Source: Parascedosporium putredinis (lineage: Eukaryota > Ascomycota > Sordariomycetes > Microascales > Microascaceae). Taken from it: a stretch of 64,000 nt of DNA. The position numbers and the translations under genes are program-made. Shown here piece after piece: positions 12,333 through 25,000 of the stretch. The DNA is taken from NCBI GenBank assembly GCA_949357655.1, contig CASHTG010000001.1:1922001-1986000 (forward strand). Reading direction: 5' to 3'. The notes beneath the pieces are model-generated. The model was not told the origin of the DNA and made no database searches. It saw only the letters and a list, made by a program, of their open reading frames with translations. The first letter of the stretch is position 1. Every line of letters starts with the position of its first letter.

Positions 12333-15300
12333 ATGGCGCAAGACATCGACATGACGACGCCTGAGGACAAGGGAAAGGGCAAGGCTTCCGATGCCCCTAA
12401 CGATGAAAAGCCCGTACTCAATGGCAAGAAAGAAGAAGACAAGGCTGACGGTATGTTTCACTGGTTCGGCCCCGATAGCTGCGAAATGCAGCCCCCGCCT
12501 CGCAAACATGCCATCCATTCTTTTCTTTTGTATTCTAACGTAAAGACTTCCTTTAGCTGGCGAGGAACTCAGTGAAGAGGACCAGCAACTAAAGAGTGAT
12601 CTGGAAATGCTTGTTGAGCGACTGACCGTAAGATGCTTGTTGCAAACATCCGCCTGCCTTGTCTGCTGTTCTTGTGGATCTAACCCATAGCCCGTGTAGG
12701 AGCCCGACACCTCTCTGTACAAAACCGCACTCGAGACTATGAAGACCACCATCAAGACCTCCACTTCCTCCATGACCGCAGTCCCCAAGCCTCTCAAGTT
12801 TCTCCGTCCGCACTACGAAACCCTTACCAAGCTCTATGAGGAGTGGCCGGCAGGTGATGACAAGACATCATTGGCTGACGTCCTGTCGGTGATCGGCATG
12901 ACATTTTCAGATGAGGATAGGCAAGACACCCTCAAGTACCGCCTCCTCGCTCCCACATCAGACATTGGCTCATGGGGTCACGAATATGTGAGGCATCTGG
13001 CTCTCGAGATTGGTGAGGTTTATGGCAAGCGATTTGCCGGCGAGGAGGATACCGATGACCTTGTTGATCTCGCACTCTCACTGGTGCCTCTTTTCCTCAA
13101 GAGCAACGCGGAGGCTGATGCGGTCGATCTAATGAGCGAACTTGAGATCATTGACCGGATCCCCGAGTTCCTAGACAAGGATACCTATCCCCGGGTCTGT
13201 CTCTACATGGTCAGCATGGTCAACTTGTTGCCGTATCCCGAGAACGAACTCTTCCTAAAGACGGCGCACAAAATCTATACCCAGTACAATCAGTTCACCC
13301 AGGCCATGGCGATCGCTATCCGCCTGAACGATGTCGAGCTCATCAAAGCCGGCTTCAGCCGGTGCAAGGACCCAGCCGTGGAGAAGCAGCTCGCTTTTAT
13401 GATTGGCCGCCAACGGATAGCCTTGGATGTTGATGCCAACACGGCGGACGAGCCGGACCTCCTCGAGTGCTCCTCCAACATTAAGTTGTCCGAGCACTTC
13501 AAGGCCCTGGGCAAGGAGCTCAACATTCTTGAGCCCAAGACGACGGAAGACATCTACAAGAGCCACCTCGAAAGCAGCAGGGTCGCGGGCATGACCAACC
13601 TCGATTCTGTCCGGCACAACCTCGCCGCAGCCTTTGTCAACGCGTTCGCCAACGCGGGCTTCGGCAACGACAAGATGATGTTGGTGGATGAGGACAAGGA
13701 GAGCTGGGTGTGGAAGACCAAGAGCGATGGACAGGTATCGACAGTCGCATCAATGGGCATGCTGCTCTTATGGGACATTGAGAATGGGCTGGATCGCATC
13801 GACAAGTACACGTATGCGCCCGAGCCGGAGATCGCGGCAGGTGCCATGTTGGCTATCGGCATCATGAACTCTGGCGTGCGTATAGACTCGGAACCCGCCT
13901 TCGCCCTCCTAGGCGATCCCGAAAAGCTTAATCACAAGGATCCCATCATGCGAACAGCTTGCATCATGGGTCTCGGTCTCTCGTATGCCGGCTCCAACAA
14001 GGACGACGTGCTCGAGCTCCTTCTCCCCATCATCCAGGACTCGTCGCAGTCGATGCAAATCTCGGCCATGGCGGCGCTCGCGTGCGGGTTGGTATTTGTA
14101 GGTTCGTCGCACCCCGACGTGACGGAGGCCATCATCACCACGCTCCTCGACGACGACCGCAAGAGCCAGCTTACGGACAAGTGGTCGCGCTTCCTCGCCC
14201 TCGGACTCGGACTCCTTTTCTTTGGGCGTCAGGAGGAGGTAGATGTCATCCTAGAGACCCTCAAGGCCGTCGATCACCCGGTAGCGCGGCCGACGGCCGT
14301 GATGGCTGAAATTTGCGCCTGGGCGGGCACCGGGGCGGTGCTCAAGATCCAGGAGCTCCTACACATTTGCAACGAAGAGATGAAGGACTCGGAAGACCGC
14401 AAAGGCGAGGAGCTTCTCCAGGCGTACGCGGTTCTCGGCATCGCCTTGGTGGCTATGGGCGAGGACGTAGGGCAAGAGATGGTACTCCGGCAATTTGGAC
14501 ACCTTATGCACTACGGGGCGCCCAACATTCGGCGCGCGGTGCCGCTGGCGATGGGATTAGTCAGCCCAAGCAACCCGCAGATGAAGGTTTACGACACGCT
14601 ATCCCGGTACAGCCACGACAATGACAGGGACGTTGCGGTGAATGCCATCTTTGCGATGGGTCTTCTCGGAGCGGGCACGAATAACGCTAGGTTGGCACAG
14701 CTCCTCCGTCAGCTGGCGGGCTTCTACGCGCGGGATCAGGAGGCACTCTTCATGGTGCGCATCGCGCAGGGCCTGCTGCACATGGGCAAGGGCACGCTCT
14801 CGATCAACCCTTTCCACACGGACAGGCAGATCCTATCGCGAGTGGCGACAGCGGGTCTCTTGGCGGTTCTGGTGGCGATGATTGACGCGTCCAAGTTCAT
14901 CACGCTCGATTCACACTACTTGCTCTACTTTATCGTGACGGCCATGCACCCCGTTTCCTCGTCACGCTCGACGAGGATCTCAAGCCGCTCAAGGTCAACG
15001 TCCGCGTCGGTCAGGCGGTTGACGTTGTCGGCCAAGCGGGCCGGCCCAAGACGATTACCGGGTGGCAGACGCAGAGCACGCCGGTGGTGCTAGGCTACGG
15101 TGAGAGGGCAGAGCTAGAAGACGAAGAGTACATTACGCTTAACGGCACGCTTGAGGGCCTCGTCATCTTGAAGAAGGTATGTTGTATAGAGTGTAGGAGT
15201 GGGCTGTCACCTCTCCCGCGCGACTTCCTCCCCTCTTTCCTCCCTCACCCCCGAATCCCTTTACAATGTTGACGGGCTGCTCTAAACCTCTTATACTAAC

Positions 15301-15343
15301 GCTCGTTGTCTTACAGAACCCTGAGTGGGAAGGTGGAAAATAA
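12333..15343 (+). CDS. 26S proteasome regulatory subunit RPN1 (one frameshift in assembly)
   Basis: Largest non-ATPase scaffold of the proteasome base, which binds ubiquitin-like shuttle proteins. Four exons: 12333-12450, 12557-12627, 12700-15176 and 15317-15343. Introns are 106, 72 and 140 nt with GTATGT, GTAAGA and GTATGT donors. The start ATG has a strong CAACATGG context. Exon 2 encodes EELSEEDQQLKSDLEMLVER. Exon 3 carries TSTSSMTAVPKPLKFLRPHY and a series of PC repeats (for example AGAMLAIGIMNSG, IMGLGLSYAG, AALACGLVFVG, AIFAMGLLGAGT). The C4 run at 14949-14952 is one base short; adding a C restores RFLVTLDEDLKPLKVNVRVG and the C-terminal NGTLEGLVILKKNPEWEGGK. Corrected length is about 897 residues, normal for RPN1. 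Confidence 0.96.
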
Positions 15344-18300
15344 ACTCTGCACGGCTTCTTGGAGGTAGAAAGGGAGCAGGGCAAAGGCGGAGGCGGAGGC
15401 GGAGGCAGATGCGAATGCGGCCTTGATGTCGGTAGCTAGGCTTGGGCCGCAGTAGACAAACTGTATAGTAATAACATTCATGGATGTCGCGTTGCATTGA
15501 GAGAAAATTGAACATTGCAAAACACGGGGGTAATGGGGAGGATTCTCCATCATGGCACACCTCAGAATGCTAGAGAAGGCTCAATATTATCACAATAGAC
15601 ATCGCTCATTGTTCTTACCCCTTTCGTCCTCTTCCCTTTTATATGTGTGTGGGTTTCGTTTCTTGTGTCTTTTTTCCTCTGCTTCCCTCTGCCCATGCTC
15701 ATGCGCAGCCAGGCCTTTTTGCTGCTAACAAGCCATCGACCTTGGCTGCGAACCAGTACTTGACTTGTATTATTGGTGCATCGTGTGTGGTCTTGGGACG
15801 CGTTGGCTCATTATTATTATGACCAGGGGCCTATATAGATGGAGAGATTGATGCCCTGTGTGCACTGAGATGGGAAGACAAGGGCCTACCCGCACACTTC
15901 TTCAAGTGTTGGCATTGAGCAGTGCAGTGCCGGCGAGCACAAAAATGCCTGGCCATGTTTAATTGCATTATATTACCGCTTCTCCCTTATCCCTGGTTCC
16001 GTTTGATTCGATGCTGCAGCGCTATCTTGCGTTGGAGCATTACTCCGTGATGTGCGGTAATCTCCTTTGGAAGCGCCTCTTTCTGTGTTCATGGTGGATG
16101 CACTGATTTTACATGTAGTCCAAGTGCACCGAGTCAACACCGAGGTATGGTATTCCTCCCTTTCGTTGTGGTCCATGGTGCTTCGCGGAAATCTTTGATG
16201 CGTATAACGCTGGGTGTATTATGACTCGGAAGAGACATGACCCATCAATGCATCAATGATGGATCCATATGCCGTACATTCGTTCGTGTTCCCAGAGTCA
16301 ACATTGAAGCCTCAGCCCACGGCTCTGGCAGCATCCCGAATACAGCCTCAGCTGGTATCACGAATTCCATGTAGCATTGCTTATCTGGCCCCACTCCCGT
16401 CATCCCAGAGCGACGGACAGAGAGAAAGGAAACAGAATAAAAGGAGAGAAACGAGAGAGTTGAAACTCGGTATAATAGCCCAGCAGTATTATTCGGTAGG
16501 TGGGACAGGTGCAAGGAGTATAATAGATGGATGAAGGGTATATGCTATATTTCCGGATGCTGCATAATACAGGTAGTACATCAGCTGGAGCAGCCAGTCA
16601 CATCTGTATTATTACTCCTCGACGGACATATAGCAGAAGGAAATGATACATGTGAAAAAAGCGCGCCAAGGTCCCAGCCGATGGTGAAGGGGAAAAGAAA
16701 ATCTCCGACTCGGGGATTTTATTTCGCAGGCTCCCCACCCTCGACGGAGGCGCGGGATTCGATAGATTGGATCAATACGTGGTGCATGTAAGATAATACT
16801 TGTGTGTTTCCTGCCCATTTTCGATTGCAAAGACAGAGAGTATCAAGCAAGGGAATGAAAGGGAGAGAGAAAAAGACAGAGACAAAAGGGAGAGATAGAG
16901 AGATGGAGATATGGAGAGATGCAAGATGTGTTGCGATTCCAAATGGTGAAACATCTGAAATGATGATTCTGATTGACAGACGGTTGATCCCCCGGTTTTG
17001 GTCATGTTCGCTCTTTCACAGTCCACGATGGCTAATTCGTAGATCTCGGTCCGGAAAGAGGGGGCCAGCCAGAGCATGACTCGGCCCATTTCGTGGATGG
17101 TGGATGCCATATCGCATTATTACAATAATAGACACGTCTCTTCATCGTTGATCTGTTCTGTTCGATCTTGCGTTCTTCCCATCTTCTTCTTTTCTCTATT
17201 GTGTTTTCTCGCTTTCTCTTTTCCCTTCTCTTCCATCTTTCTCTCGTGCCTAGCCCGACTCTTGTCAAGTCGGTTCATGAATCCCTACCTCGGTATAAGC
17301 AGAATAGTTAGCGATAGCCGGAGGAGCTGGGAACTGGGAGCCTGGAGCTAGGGTCAGGAAATGCTAGTCAAATGATCTGCACAAATGCGACCACGACGGC
17401 GAACAAAGGCCCAGCTTGCCAGCCTTCATCCATGCCCTCCATCTATGTATTATTTGTCAACACAGGAAAAAGTTGATCACCTGGACTGGAGGAGCAACAG
17501 AGATCATGCACGGATATCTCCACTCTAGATGTGTCGTGTGGGGAAAGAGAGGGAAAGAGTCTGCGTGTTCCTCTCTTTTCTTGGAGGCCGGATGGAGTGA
17601 CCGGCGTGCGTCCAAGGTGAGACGACGAGTCACTCCGACCCCAAGCTAATTCGCATTGATGGCATTCGAAGCTCTATGTGCACCAAGCACAGCACATCTT
17701 GACGGAAGCAGCAAGCCGCCTAATCCCAATGCCGGCGAGCTGTACAATCACCACCTCATGTTTTCGTCCTCAACCGGGCCTACTTGTGATAACACATCTA
17801 TGCAGCAGCTCGATCGAGCTTAGCTGGCCAGGTTTAGTTTGTACTCGTATTAGGGATGTGGCGCCCTGGAAAAGGGAGATGAAAAGAGAAGAAGAAGAAA
17901 AAAAGAAAAAAAGAGAAAAGTAAAAGAGGGAAAGAGGGAATCAACAGAGGTTCCCGGTAATTTCACACAGACTCGCCACGCAATATCCGAAAGAAGGCAG
18001 GAAGAACAGGAAGAGGAAGGAGCCGTCAATGTCTGTGGCGGAAGCTCCGTTCATGAGCTGGAAGCCCTGGTCTGGCCTAGCCTGGCAACCTGGGCCTCTG
18101 TACCTGTACCACTGTGCCAACCTTGATTCATCCTGGTCGCCAGCACTTGAGGCCTTCTCTCCTCCCCTTGCTCTTTACATCTGGCTGCTATTATTATTTC
18201 TCATGCTTGCACATCGCGCTAAAGGAGAATACCGAGCGGTCTGCAGCCTGAAACGGTGGCCACGTCGTATTATTTGATCGAGCTAGCTGGCACTGACAAG

Positions 18301-20782
18301 AACGTCATATCATCGATACCATTTGAAGTGACAGAGGATGGAGAGACAGCCCTTGTGAGAGGTACCAGTGATTCTTAACGGCCTTTATAGCAGCATTGAT
18401 TGTTTTCCCCTCAAGCTCCGAAGTTGACCGATGCTACCAATGGAGGGAGGAAGGGCGAAGAGGAGGGGGAGGGGAAAGGAAAGAATGAAGAAAAAAAGGG
18501 AGAAAAAAAAAGAGAAAAGAAGGAGGAAAAAAAGAAAAAAGCTTAATGATGTCTCTTATATCACATCCACCGTAGGGTACACACTAGTGCGGGAATCCCG
18601 TCTAATGTCACGTCTGGTCGGGGTATAACTGGTGATTCTCCTTCGATTACAATTGCACCGATCTGCATTAAACCATGGAAGCACAGGTCTCCTCCGCCCC
18701 ATCATCTCTCTCCACGCCTTCCAATTGTAGCGGCGTCCGTTAGCCATCAATCCCAAAGAGAAGGGGACGGGGAAAACAAAAGTGTGTGAGAGAGAGAGGG
18801 AATGCGCCCTTGTTAGTGGGGACCAAATGGCATACAAGTAGGATATACGCCCATCCATCACCCGCCGTTTCGTTTCCCCTCCCTCCCTTCAATGTTTCCT
18901 CGCTTACCATCCCACCTGTTCCAACCCTGTTCCCGGATCACCCTATCGATCTTCACACAACCCACATGCGTCAGAACTCGCCGGAACTTACCTGACCCTC
19001 GATTCCCCTTCCACCCCCAGGCCGATGATCAGGGAAGCAGGAATGATCGAGAGGGGAGAACAAAGCTTCATCATCCCGCCCCCGAATCCCCCGAATCCCC
19101 TACCCCGTTTCCATTGTGTACTCTGTGGTATCCTGACAGCACCGAGACACGACACCGCCGCCCTCCTTCAATCCCCATCCGACCTTCTTCGCCCGGCGTT
19201 CACCTGCTGAACCTCACCATGGCTGCAACGGGCATAGGGAGTGCGCGAATCTTTGACAAGGCCATCATGGCTCCCTCCTACTCCGGCCCATGGTTTCGCT
19301 GAGCGTCCAGGCAAAGGAAGACCTTTCCGCGAGCTCCGAGTAGCCAGTGACGACGTGACGACGAGAAGGCTTGACTCTCATATCATGCCACTAGTTCTAT
19401 ACTGCCATGCTGGCCTGACGAACCCCAAACATGGGGGAGGGGATCAACCCGGAAGCTTGGCCTAGGACTGACACTTCGTCCCAGACATCTTTTGGCCCGC
19501 TGGCTTTTAAGCTTGAGTGGACTCCCAACACTCGCCACATCTTACCCATGGTTCCGACAAGATATAGACGCTGCCTGGTGCGGAAGGCCGACCAGAACCC
19601 CCACCAACACACGGCGCTTCTGCTTCCAATCTTCATTTTCGGTCCCGGTCACGACGTCCTGTAGGCCAAGCTTTGTCCGAACCAGCGCGTTTGCCTCCAC
19701 CCTTCTGCCCTTGGGAACCAGATTATCCCCCGAACTGGGGGTCTGGTCGGCCCCATTTGCAACAGATTTCACGGCATGAGACTTAGATGAGGCTGGGATG
19801 AGACCAAACAATTCTTCAAAAGAAAAAGGTAACCTGAAAAGCTTGAAGTAAAGATACTAAGAAATGCACCATGCAAAACGCCGCTTTGAATTTCGACGCT
19901 CTCTCACTCTCTCTCATACATGACCTTTCGGTGTTCTCGCCATGGTATCATGTCTCTGTCAAGCCGCAAAAGAGGAAAAGAAACCCTAAGAAAACGAACA
20001 ATGAATCCCCTCTCACTTCGAAACTTTTTTCCCAAATCAGTTGTTGTCCATGGTCTTAAACAAACACCACCCAATTCGTAAGAAAACGGCCGTCAGCACA
20101 TCAACTTGATCTCACAGCCCATACATGTATCCTACAGGACTTCGCCGCGCACCTTCTTCACCCAACACCCACACACGCATCACTGCGAGGGGTGTTTGCC
20201 GTCTGGTAGTCTGGTGGCTTTGACCCCTCGAAATCAAGGTCGGCCCGCCCTTTCCAAGAAGAAGAAAGAAGAGAAGAAGAAGAGAAAGAGGAAAGGGACT
20301 CAGAAAAAAAAAAAAAAAAGGAGACTGATGAAATGTGAACCAACGCAAGACTGAACCCAAGACAAGAGAAAATCGAGAATAAGAGAAGAAAGAGAAGAAA
20401 AAAAGGAGACAGATGAGATATATGTGATGTGAAGAAAAGAAAAGAAGAAGAGAAGAAGAAAGATACAGGTAGAGGCCATGTCTATCCGACTGCCACGGTG
20501 GGAAAATTCAACACCACCATATAGAGGAGAAAGGATGGCGGTCCACAACGAGGGGACCGGAAAAGAAGAAGAAAAAGTCAAGAAAAAGGGAGTCAAGAAA
20601 GAAGAGAAGAAAGGAAAGGACAGAGGGAAGTGTTGAAGTGAAAGAGTAGGTAGGTAGGCACCTGGGGAGGTTCAACGACGCTCGGGGTCGATGGTTCCAG
20701 CAGGACCGTATCCCGGGGACGTGGCCCTAGGATTTTGAGCAACACGCAACTGCCCTTCACAGACGGCAAAGGAGCCCAGGGC
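15344..20782. other. 5.4 kb convergent spacer between RPN1 and the Zn2Cys6 gene
   Basis: The region lies between two 3' ends. It holds several purine-rich tracts on the plus strand (about 16835-16922, 17866-17942, 18440-18545, 20250-20460) and one ATGGATCCAT palindrome at 16259-16268. Open frames are short and low in complexity. I recognise no protein or structured RNA. Confidence 0.55.
20250..20460. repeat. Purine-rich GAA/GA low-complexity tract
   Basis: An almost uninterrupted A/G run on the plus strand, with an A16-class stretch near 20304. It lies 320-530 bp past the corrected stop of the minus-strand Zn2Cys6 gene, so a transcript running this far would be pyrimidine-rich here. Confidence 0.7.
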
Positions 20783-22911
20783 TTAGCGCATTTGGCCGTG
20801 GTCTTGCCGGTCAATAAGTCCCCGATATCGACCCGCCCCGACCGCTCGTCTCGGGACAGAACTGCTTCACTTGGCGCCATCGTTGTCGCCTGAGGATGTG
20901 CACGGATCGGTGGAAGTTGGAATGAAGCCGTCAGAGGGGCTCGGCCGGAGCTCGTGAGCTCACTCCGCGGAATTTGGTACGACGACGATCCACTCGCCGC
21001 GTACTCGGGGCGGCTGGGAGATGGTGAATACGCAGGAGCACTTGGCCCTACTCCTGGGCTGTGGCCCGACAAGAGTTGGCTTCCCGGAGGAGCAGTGACT
21101 GGGCGGCCCGTCATAGGCCCTGGGTCAAACCTGGGTCGGTTCGGATCAAACGTCGCTGACACCGGCGTGTGCTGCATATAATGTTGCTGCTGATGTTGAT
21201 GCTGCTGTTGTTGTTGTTGCTGTTGCTGTTGTTGGGGGTGAACCTGGGGCTGGTACGGATACGGGGCCGCTACCTGATCCCTGGAATGCGGAGAAGGAGA
21301 GGGATAGGGATACCGAGAGGGCCCGCTCAGTCTCAATACCACTACGTAGATGGATTCTACCTTGGTGAGGCCAAACTGGAACGGCATCGACCGTTGCCCG
21401 TCCGTCGAGAGGAATGTTAAAAGACCGTGACGTTCGAGCTGGACTCGCGAGATGTCCTCAGCGCCGAAACCCAGAGTCTGGATAACTCTCTCGCTTTCTT
21501 GTTTGTTGAAGATCGGCGGCAGATAGCGCGGTTCTTGGCGCGAGCGGTCTTCTTGGAGGGCGGTCTTGTAGCCCGCGATACGTTCCCGCTCCACTGGCAA
21601 CACTACGTCGAACAAGGACCGGCCGCTTGGAGCCTGAAGGCCAACTAGTTCTAGGAAGGTCGCGGAAGCTTTCACAAGCTCCCATTCCATCGTCAGGTAG
21701 GCCACCGGTTCGGGTGGCCGCGTGGTGATGGATAGTGGTGGTGCCGGATACACGTTGGCATCGCTGGCCAGTGCTCGCTCGATATACCTGGGAGCCGTGG
21801 ATTCGCTTGGTTGCGATTTTAGAACCCGACGCGACGGACTATTACGACGGAGAGTGGCCTCGTACCCTGAGAGAACGCTGCCGCCTGGGTAAGCACCCAA
21901 CGGTCTTCTTAAGCTTGTATCTTGTCCTGCGGCGAACCTGGATCCTTCAAACCGCGCATCTCGATCATCGCGTAACCGCGGCCGTCCTCGTTTCTTGTGC
22001 TGAACATCGATACAGGAGTCCTCTTTGCCATTCATGAGGCAGCGCGAACAGGGCCGTTGGGCTAGATAACGAAAAACGCATGTTAGCTCTAGTGCACAGG
22101 CTCTCTAGCACGCTCACCACATTTTGTTTTTCTTATCACGAGCAGAATCCTCCTAGAGGAGATCAATCATTCGGTGAGCAATACATACCGTCGCATCTAC
22201 GTTGAAAATTAGCAAGTGTTCTAGGATGAACTACCGACAGTAACACGCGCCTGAGCTGAGAGGGTACATACCTGAGATGGGCCTTTTGCAAGGGACGCAG
22301 GCGGATGCGACATGACCTTTGGCTTTCCTCGCAGGCCTAGGAGGTTCGAAGCTAGTGGGCGCTTGGGTAGGGGGTTGACTTGACGTCGGGTAAGGATGCG
22401 GTTGGCCTACAACCGGTGGGAGAGAGGCATAGGGAGGCTGTTGTTGGGCGAGGTTGGAGGGCCCTGGAGGGGGATACGAGAGTCTCCTTGGGAGGGGGCT
22501 CGGTCGGGCGGTAATATCCCATTCTATCGGATGTATCGGGCGGCGGGGGTAGGATCGTAACGAAGGCGGCGGAGGCAACGAGGTTGGAAGATGGGATCGG
22601 ATGTCTTCAGGATGGCTCTGGTGGTGATGGGCCCGATACGCATCCTGCGGATTGTGAGGCGGCTGCGGCGGCAGGGAGTATGAACCATGCACTTGGCCTC
22701 GATCACCGGCCTCTAATCTCGATTTCGGCGGAGGAGGAGGAGATCCTGACATGGGCGGCGAGGGGTAGGCCCTTGACCGAGCAGCAGCCACGGACTCTGC
22801 TCTTTTGTCGGCCCAAGTCAGATCTAAAGAAAAGCTCGCCAGGTCCGATATTCCTCGGCGTTTGCCGAGAGGTGAAAAGGATCGATAAGGGGTTGAGCTT
22901 ATGCCTGGCAT
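20783..22911 (-). CDS. Zn2Cys6 transcription factor with PAS-like domain and polyglutamine tract
   Basis: Fungal binuclear zinc-cluster regulator; I do not assign a gene name. Exons: 22911-22272, an 8-nt microexon 22196-22189, and 22061-20783. Exon 1 starts at the first ATG after an in-frame TAA and encodes a Pro/Ser-rich N-terminus ending KGHVASACVPCKR. The microexon and exon 3 complete CX2CX6CX5CX2CX8C, followed by the basic KKRGRPRLRDDR. A PAS-like region follows, starting near VAYLTMEWELVKASATFLELVG. A polyGln/His tract (plus strand 21183-21234) and a long Pro/Ser-rich region come next. Two shifts: GG 22282-22283 should probably be GGG (giving CKRAHLR). CCCC 20820-20823 is probably one base short, turning the tail into RVDIGGLIDRQDHGQMR and a stop at 20783. 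Read as given, the frame runs on to 20593. Corrected length is about 642 residues. It is the only recognisable gene between 15.3 and 47.5 kb. Confidence 0.85.
21183..21234 (-). repeat. CAG/CAA tract encoding polyglutamine with His
   Basis: Mixed CAA, CAG and CAT/CAC codons on the minus strand give a Gln-rich run interrupted by His in the transcription factor. It lies between the PAS-like region and the proline-rich C-terminal part. Confidence 0.9.
22189..22196 (-). other. 8-nt coding microexon inside the Zn2Cys6 cluster
   Basis: On the minus strand the eight bases ATGCGACG sit between an acceptor ending ACGTAG and a donor GTATGT. Exon 1 ends two bases into an Arg codon, the microexon supplies A-TGC-GAC-G, and exon 3 supplies CC, giving Arg-Cys-Asp-Ala. 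The flanking introns are 22197-22271 (75 nt) and 22062-22188 (127 nt, acceptor TATCTAG). It encodes the third cysteine of the cluster. Without it the spacing fails and exon 3 is out of frame. Confidence 0.85.
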
Positions 22912-25000
22912 GGATGAATCAGTTCGCCCTGGCGAGTGTTAAACGAGTGACTGGGGTCGAGCGCCTTTGAATATCGCCCACCAAGACGACAGCCCCGACT
23001 CTCAGCACGAAAAATCGTCGATAAGTGCTCGTTCGAAGGGTCAACTCAAACCCGTTCGCAAGCTCGTGGACGTCAAGCCGGCATGGGTTGGCAGTACGCA
23101 CGGGGTGAGGAGACAAAGAGAGGGAGAGGAATGGAAAGGAATGTGGATGGCCCTCTTGGACGGGGAAGCGCTAAAGACCCGGGATTCAAGATCTCTTGCC
23201 AAATTCCAACCAATACCGTCCCGCGCAATGGTCGGAAGCCCAATGGGAGAAGAAAAAAAAAGGAAAAGAAAGAAAAAAAGAAGAGTTGAATAGATGGGGA
23301 AAGGGATGCGTTCAGCTCGTGAGCAAGGGGAGGACGGGAAACGAAGAGAAGGAGAGCAACTCTCCAAAAACCCCAAAAGAGTCCTTGAGAAAAAGAAAGA
23401 AAAGAAAAAGAAGGATGCCCGCGCAGGCGAAGGGGGAAAAAGAAAGAAAGGAAGGTAGGTTCCAACGCCCCAACACGGCTAGCCGTGGTGATTCGCGGAC
23501 AAAAAAGAAGGCCGGCCGAAGAAAAGCTGGTTGACAGGATGGGTACGGGTCGAACCAAAGACCTGGTGTCAGGGATCGCAATCGGGAGGTGCAAATTCCA
23601 ATAAATCGGCGGCGACAGGCGAGTGCACGCGGGTAGGACAAGATGCTGCACTGTAATACCGGTCAAGAGAAGTCGGATCTTGGGGCCAGTGGCACCGTGT
23701 CCGGCGGTGATCGCTTGCTGTCGAGGGTGTCGGGCAACTGCAGAGGCAGCCACCAGGGAGGGCGCAGGTCAGTCGAAGGGGTCGAAGCCGACTGATGCAC
23801 ACGGAACCCTCGCTCAAACTATCCTGCTTGGGCCGTGGAATGGGATTGCTGCAACTCCGAGCCGGGGAGGGAAGGAAAGAAGAAGAGAAAAAAGAAGGAG
23901 AAAGAGAGCGAACAGCAAGATTGGTTGAGATCTTGTCGAGGTGTTGAGAAGGGAGAGGAAGATCCAAGATATATCTTCGAGCTGCCAGGTGGGAGGCTTT
24001 TAAAGAAAGTCTGAGCAGAGACGGCTGGCTAGTGGCCGGGTTTTGTGCAGCTCCTCTTGCTCGTCAAGGGGGTGGACAATTGGCAGCGAGGGATGGGGTA
24101 GTGTGTGCTCGGGCAGGGTTGCGCTGGGAAAAAGCGGCAAGGGGAGGGGGGCGAGCAGGAAGAAGGGGGGTAGGCTTCAGGGTGACCCCGGTTCGCTTCT
24201 GAAGCGGGTGCTAATCAAGGGTAACGAACCTAGACCACAATAGTCATTTCTGGTGAAGGAAGAAAGATTCTGGCAGAAGATGAGATGCAAGCGGAAGACC
24301 CCAGCCAAGGAGCAGGCAGGTCGCGCACTTGCGTCTTGGTGGTGGAGATGGGCCCACGTTAGCTTCCACTCTCCCGCTTAAAATAAAACCGTCCATGGAC
24401 GTTTACGCACACGATGCGCTTCAACAACACATTTGGCGTAACAGGTGTTCCCTCCGTGGGCCGTGGGCAACGCACAGCCATCAAGGCTGGAGATCGTTCC
24501 TGGGTCCTTTCTTGGGACGAAAGGGGGCGTGTGATCCATTTCCGAGTGCTAGTGTGTAGTGTGTATTAGTGTGTAGTGTGTGCAGTGTGTAGTTGTAGTG
24601 TTGTAAAGGTAGTGTAGGTCGGGGCAGGGGATTGGCGATTACGGCAGGGGTTCAGGTTGATGCGCGGAAGGGTTGCTCTTGGTGGGAGTTGAGATTACGA
24701 GGGATCGTGGTCCGGTAATAATCAGACTTGAGAACAGATCGGCGAGCTTGAGAGATGGGACGAAGCAGGCTGGGGTGAGTTGAAAGGGAAGGGGGTGGGC
24801 AAGGGTCGCCGAGGGCCCAAAGGACAAACCCACGAGTTGAGCGGCCGGCATGAGAAGGTGTATGAGGAGTGCGCCAGAGTTGGGGTTGAGGTGCAGGGGT
24901 GGAACCGGAATGGTTGCACCAGTCTGGTTTATTAGCACGAGTGTGTGCGCGCGCTTGTCATTACATCTAATTCAGTATTGATCGGTGATGTCGGTTGGGG
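22912..25000. promoter_or_regulatory. Upstream region of the Zn2Cys6 gene
   Basis: Probable promoter and 5' leader of the minus-strand regulator. Strongly purine-rich blocks on the plus strand (about 23235-23290, 23370-23450, 23865-23915) are CT-rich on the sense strand, as at many fungal transcription starts. A four-codon upstream ORF (Met-Pro-Ala-stop, 23084-23073) precedes the main ATG. The long hydrophobic minus-strand frame 23073-23753 looks like a by-product of the CT tracts. A GTGTAGT-rich repeat lies at 24545-24605. Confidence 0.45.
24545..24605. repeat. GTGTAGT-rich degenerate tandem repeat
   Basis: Repeats of the type AGTGTGTAGTGTGT with small changes run for about 60 bases. It is GT-rich, but it is not a clean telomeric TTAGGG array. 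Confidence 0.75.

Noticed and set aside
23073..23753. 226-codon minus-strand frame upstream of the Zn2Cys6 gene
   Set aside because: It is Phe/Leu/Ser-rich from CT-rich DNA, has no family motif, and lies where the leader or promoter is expected.
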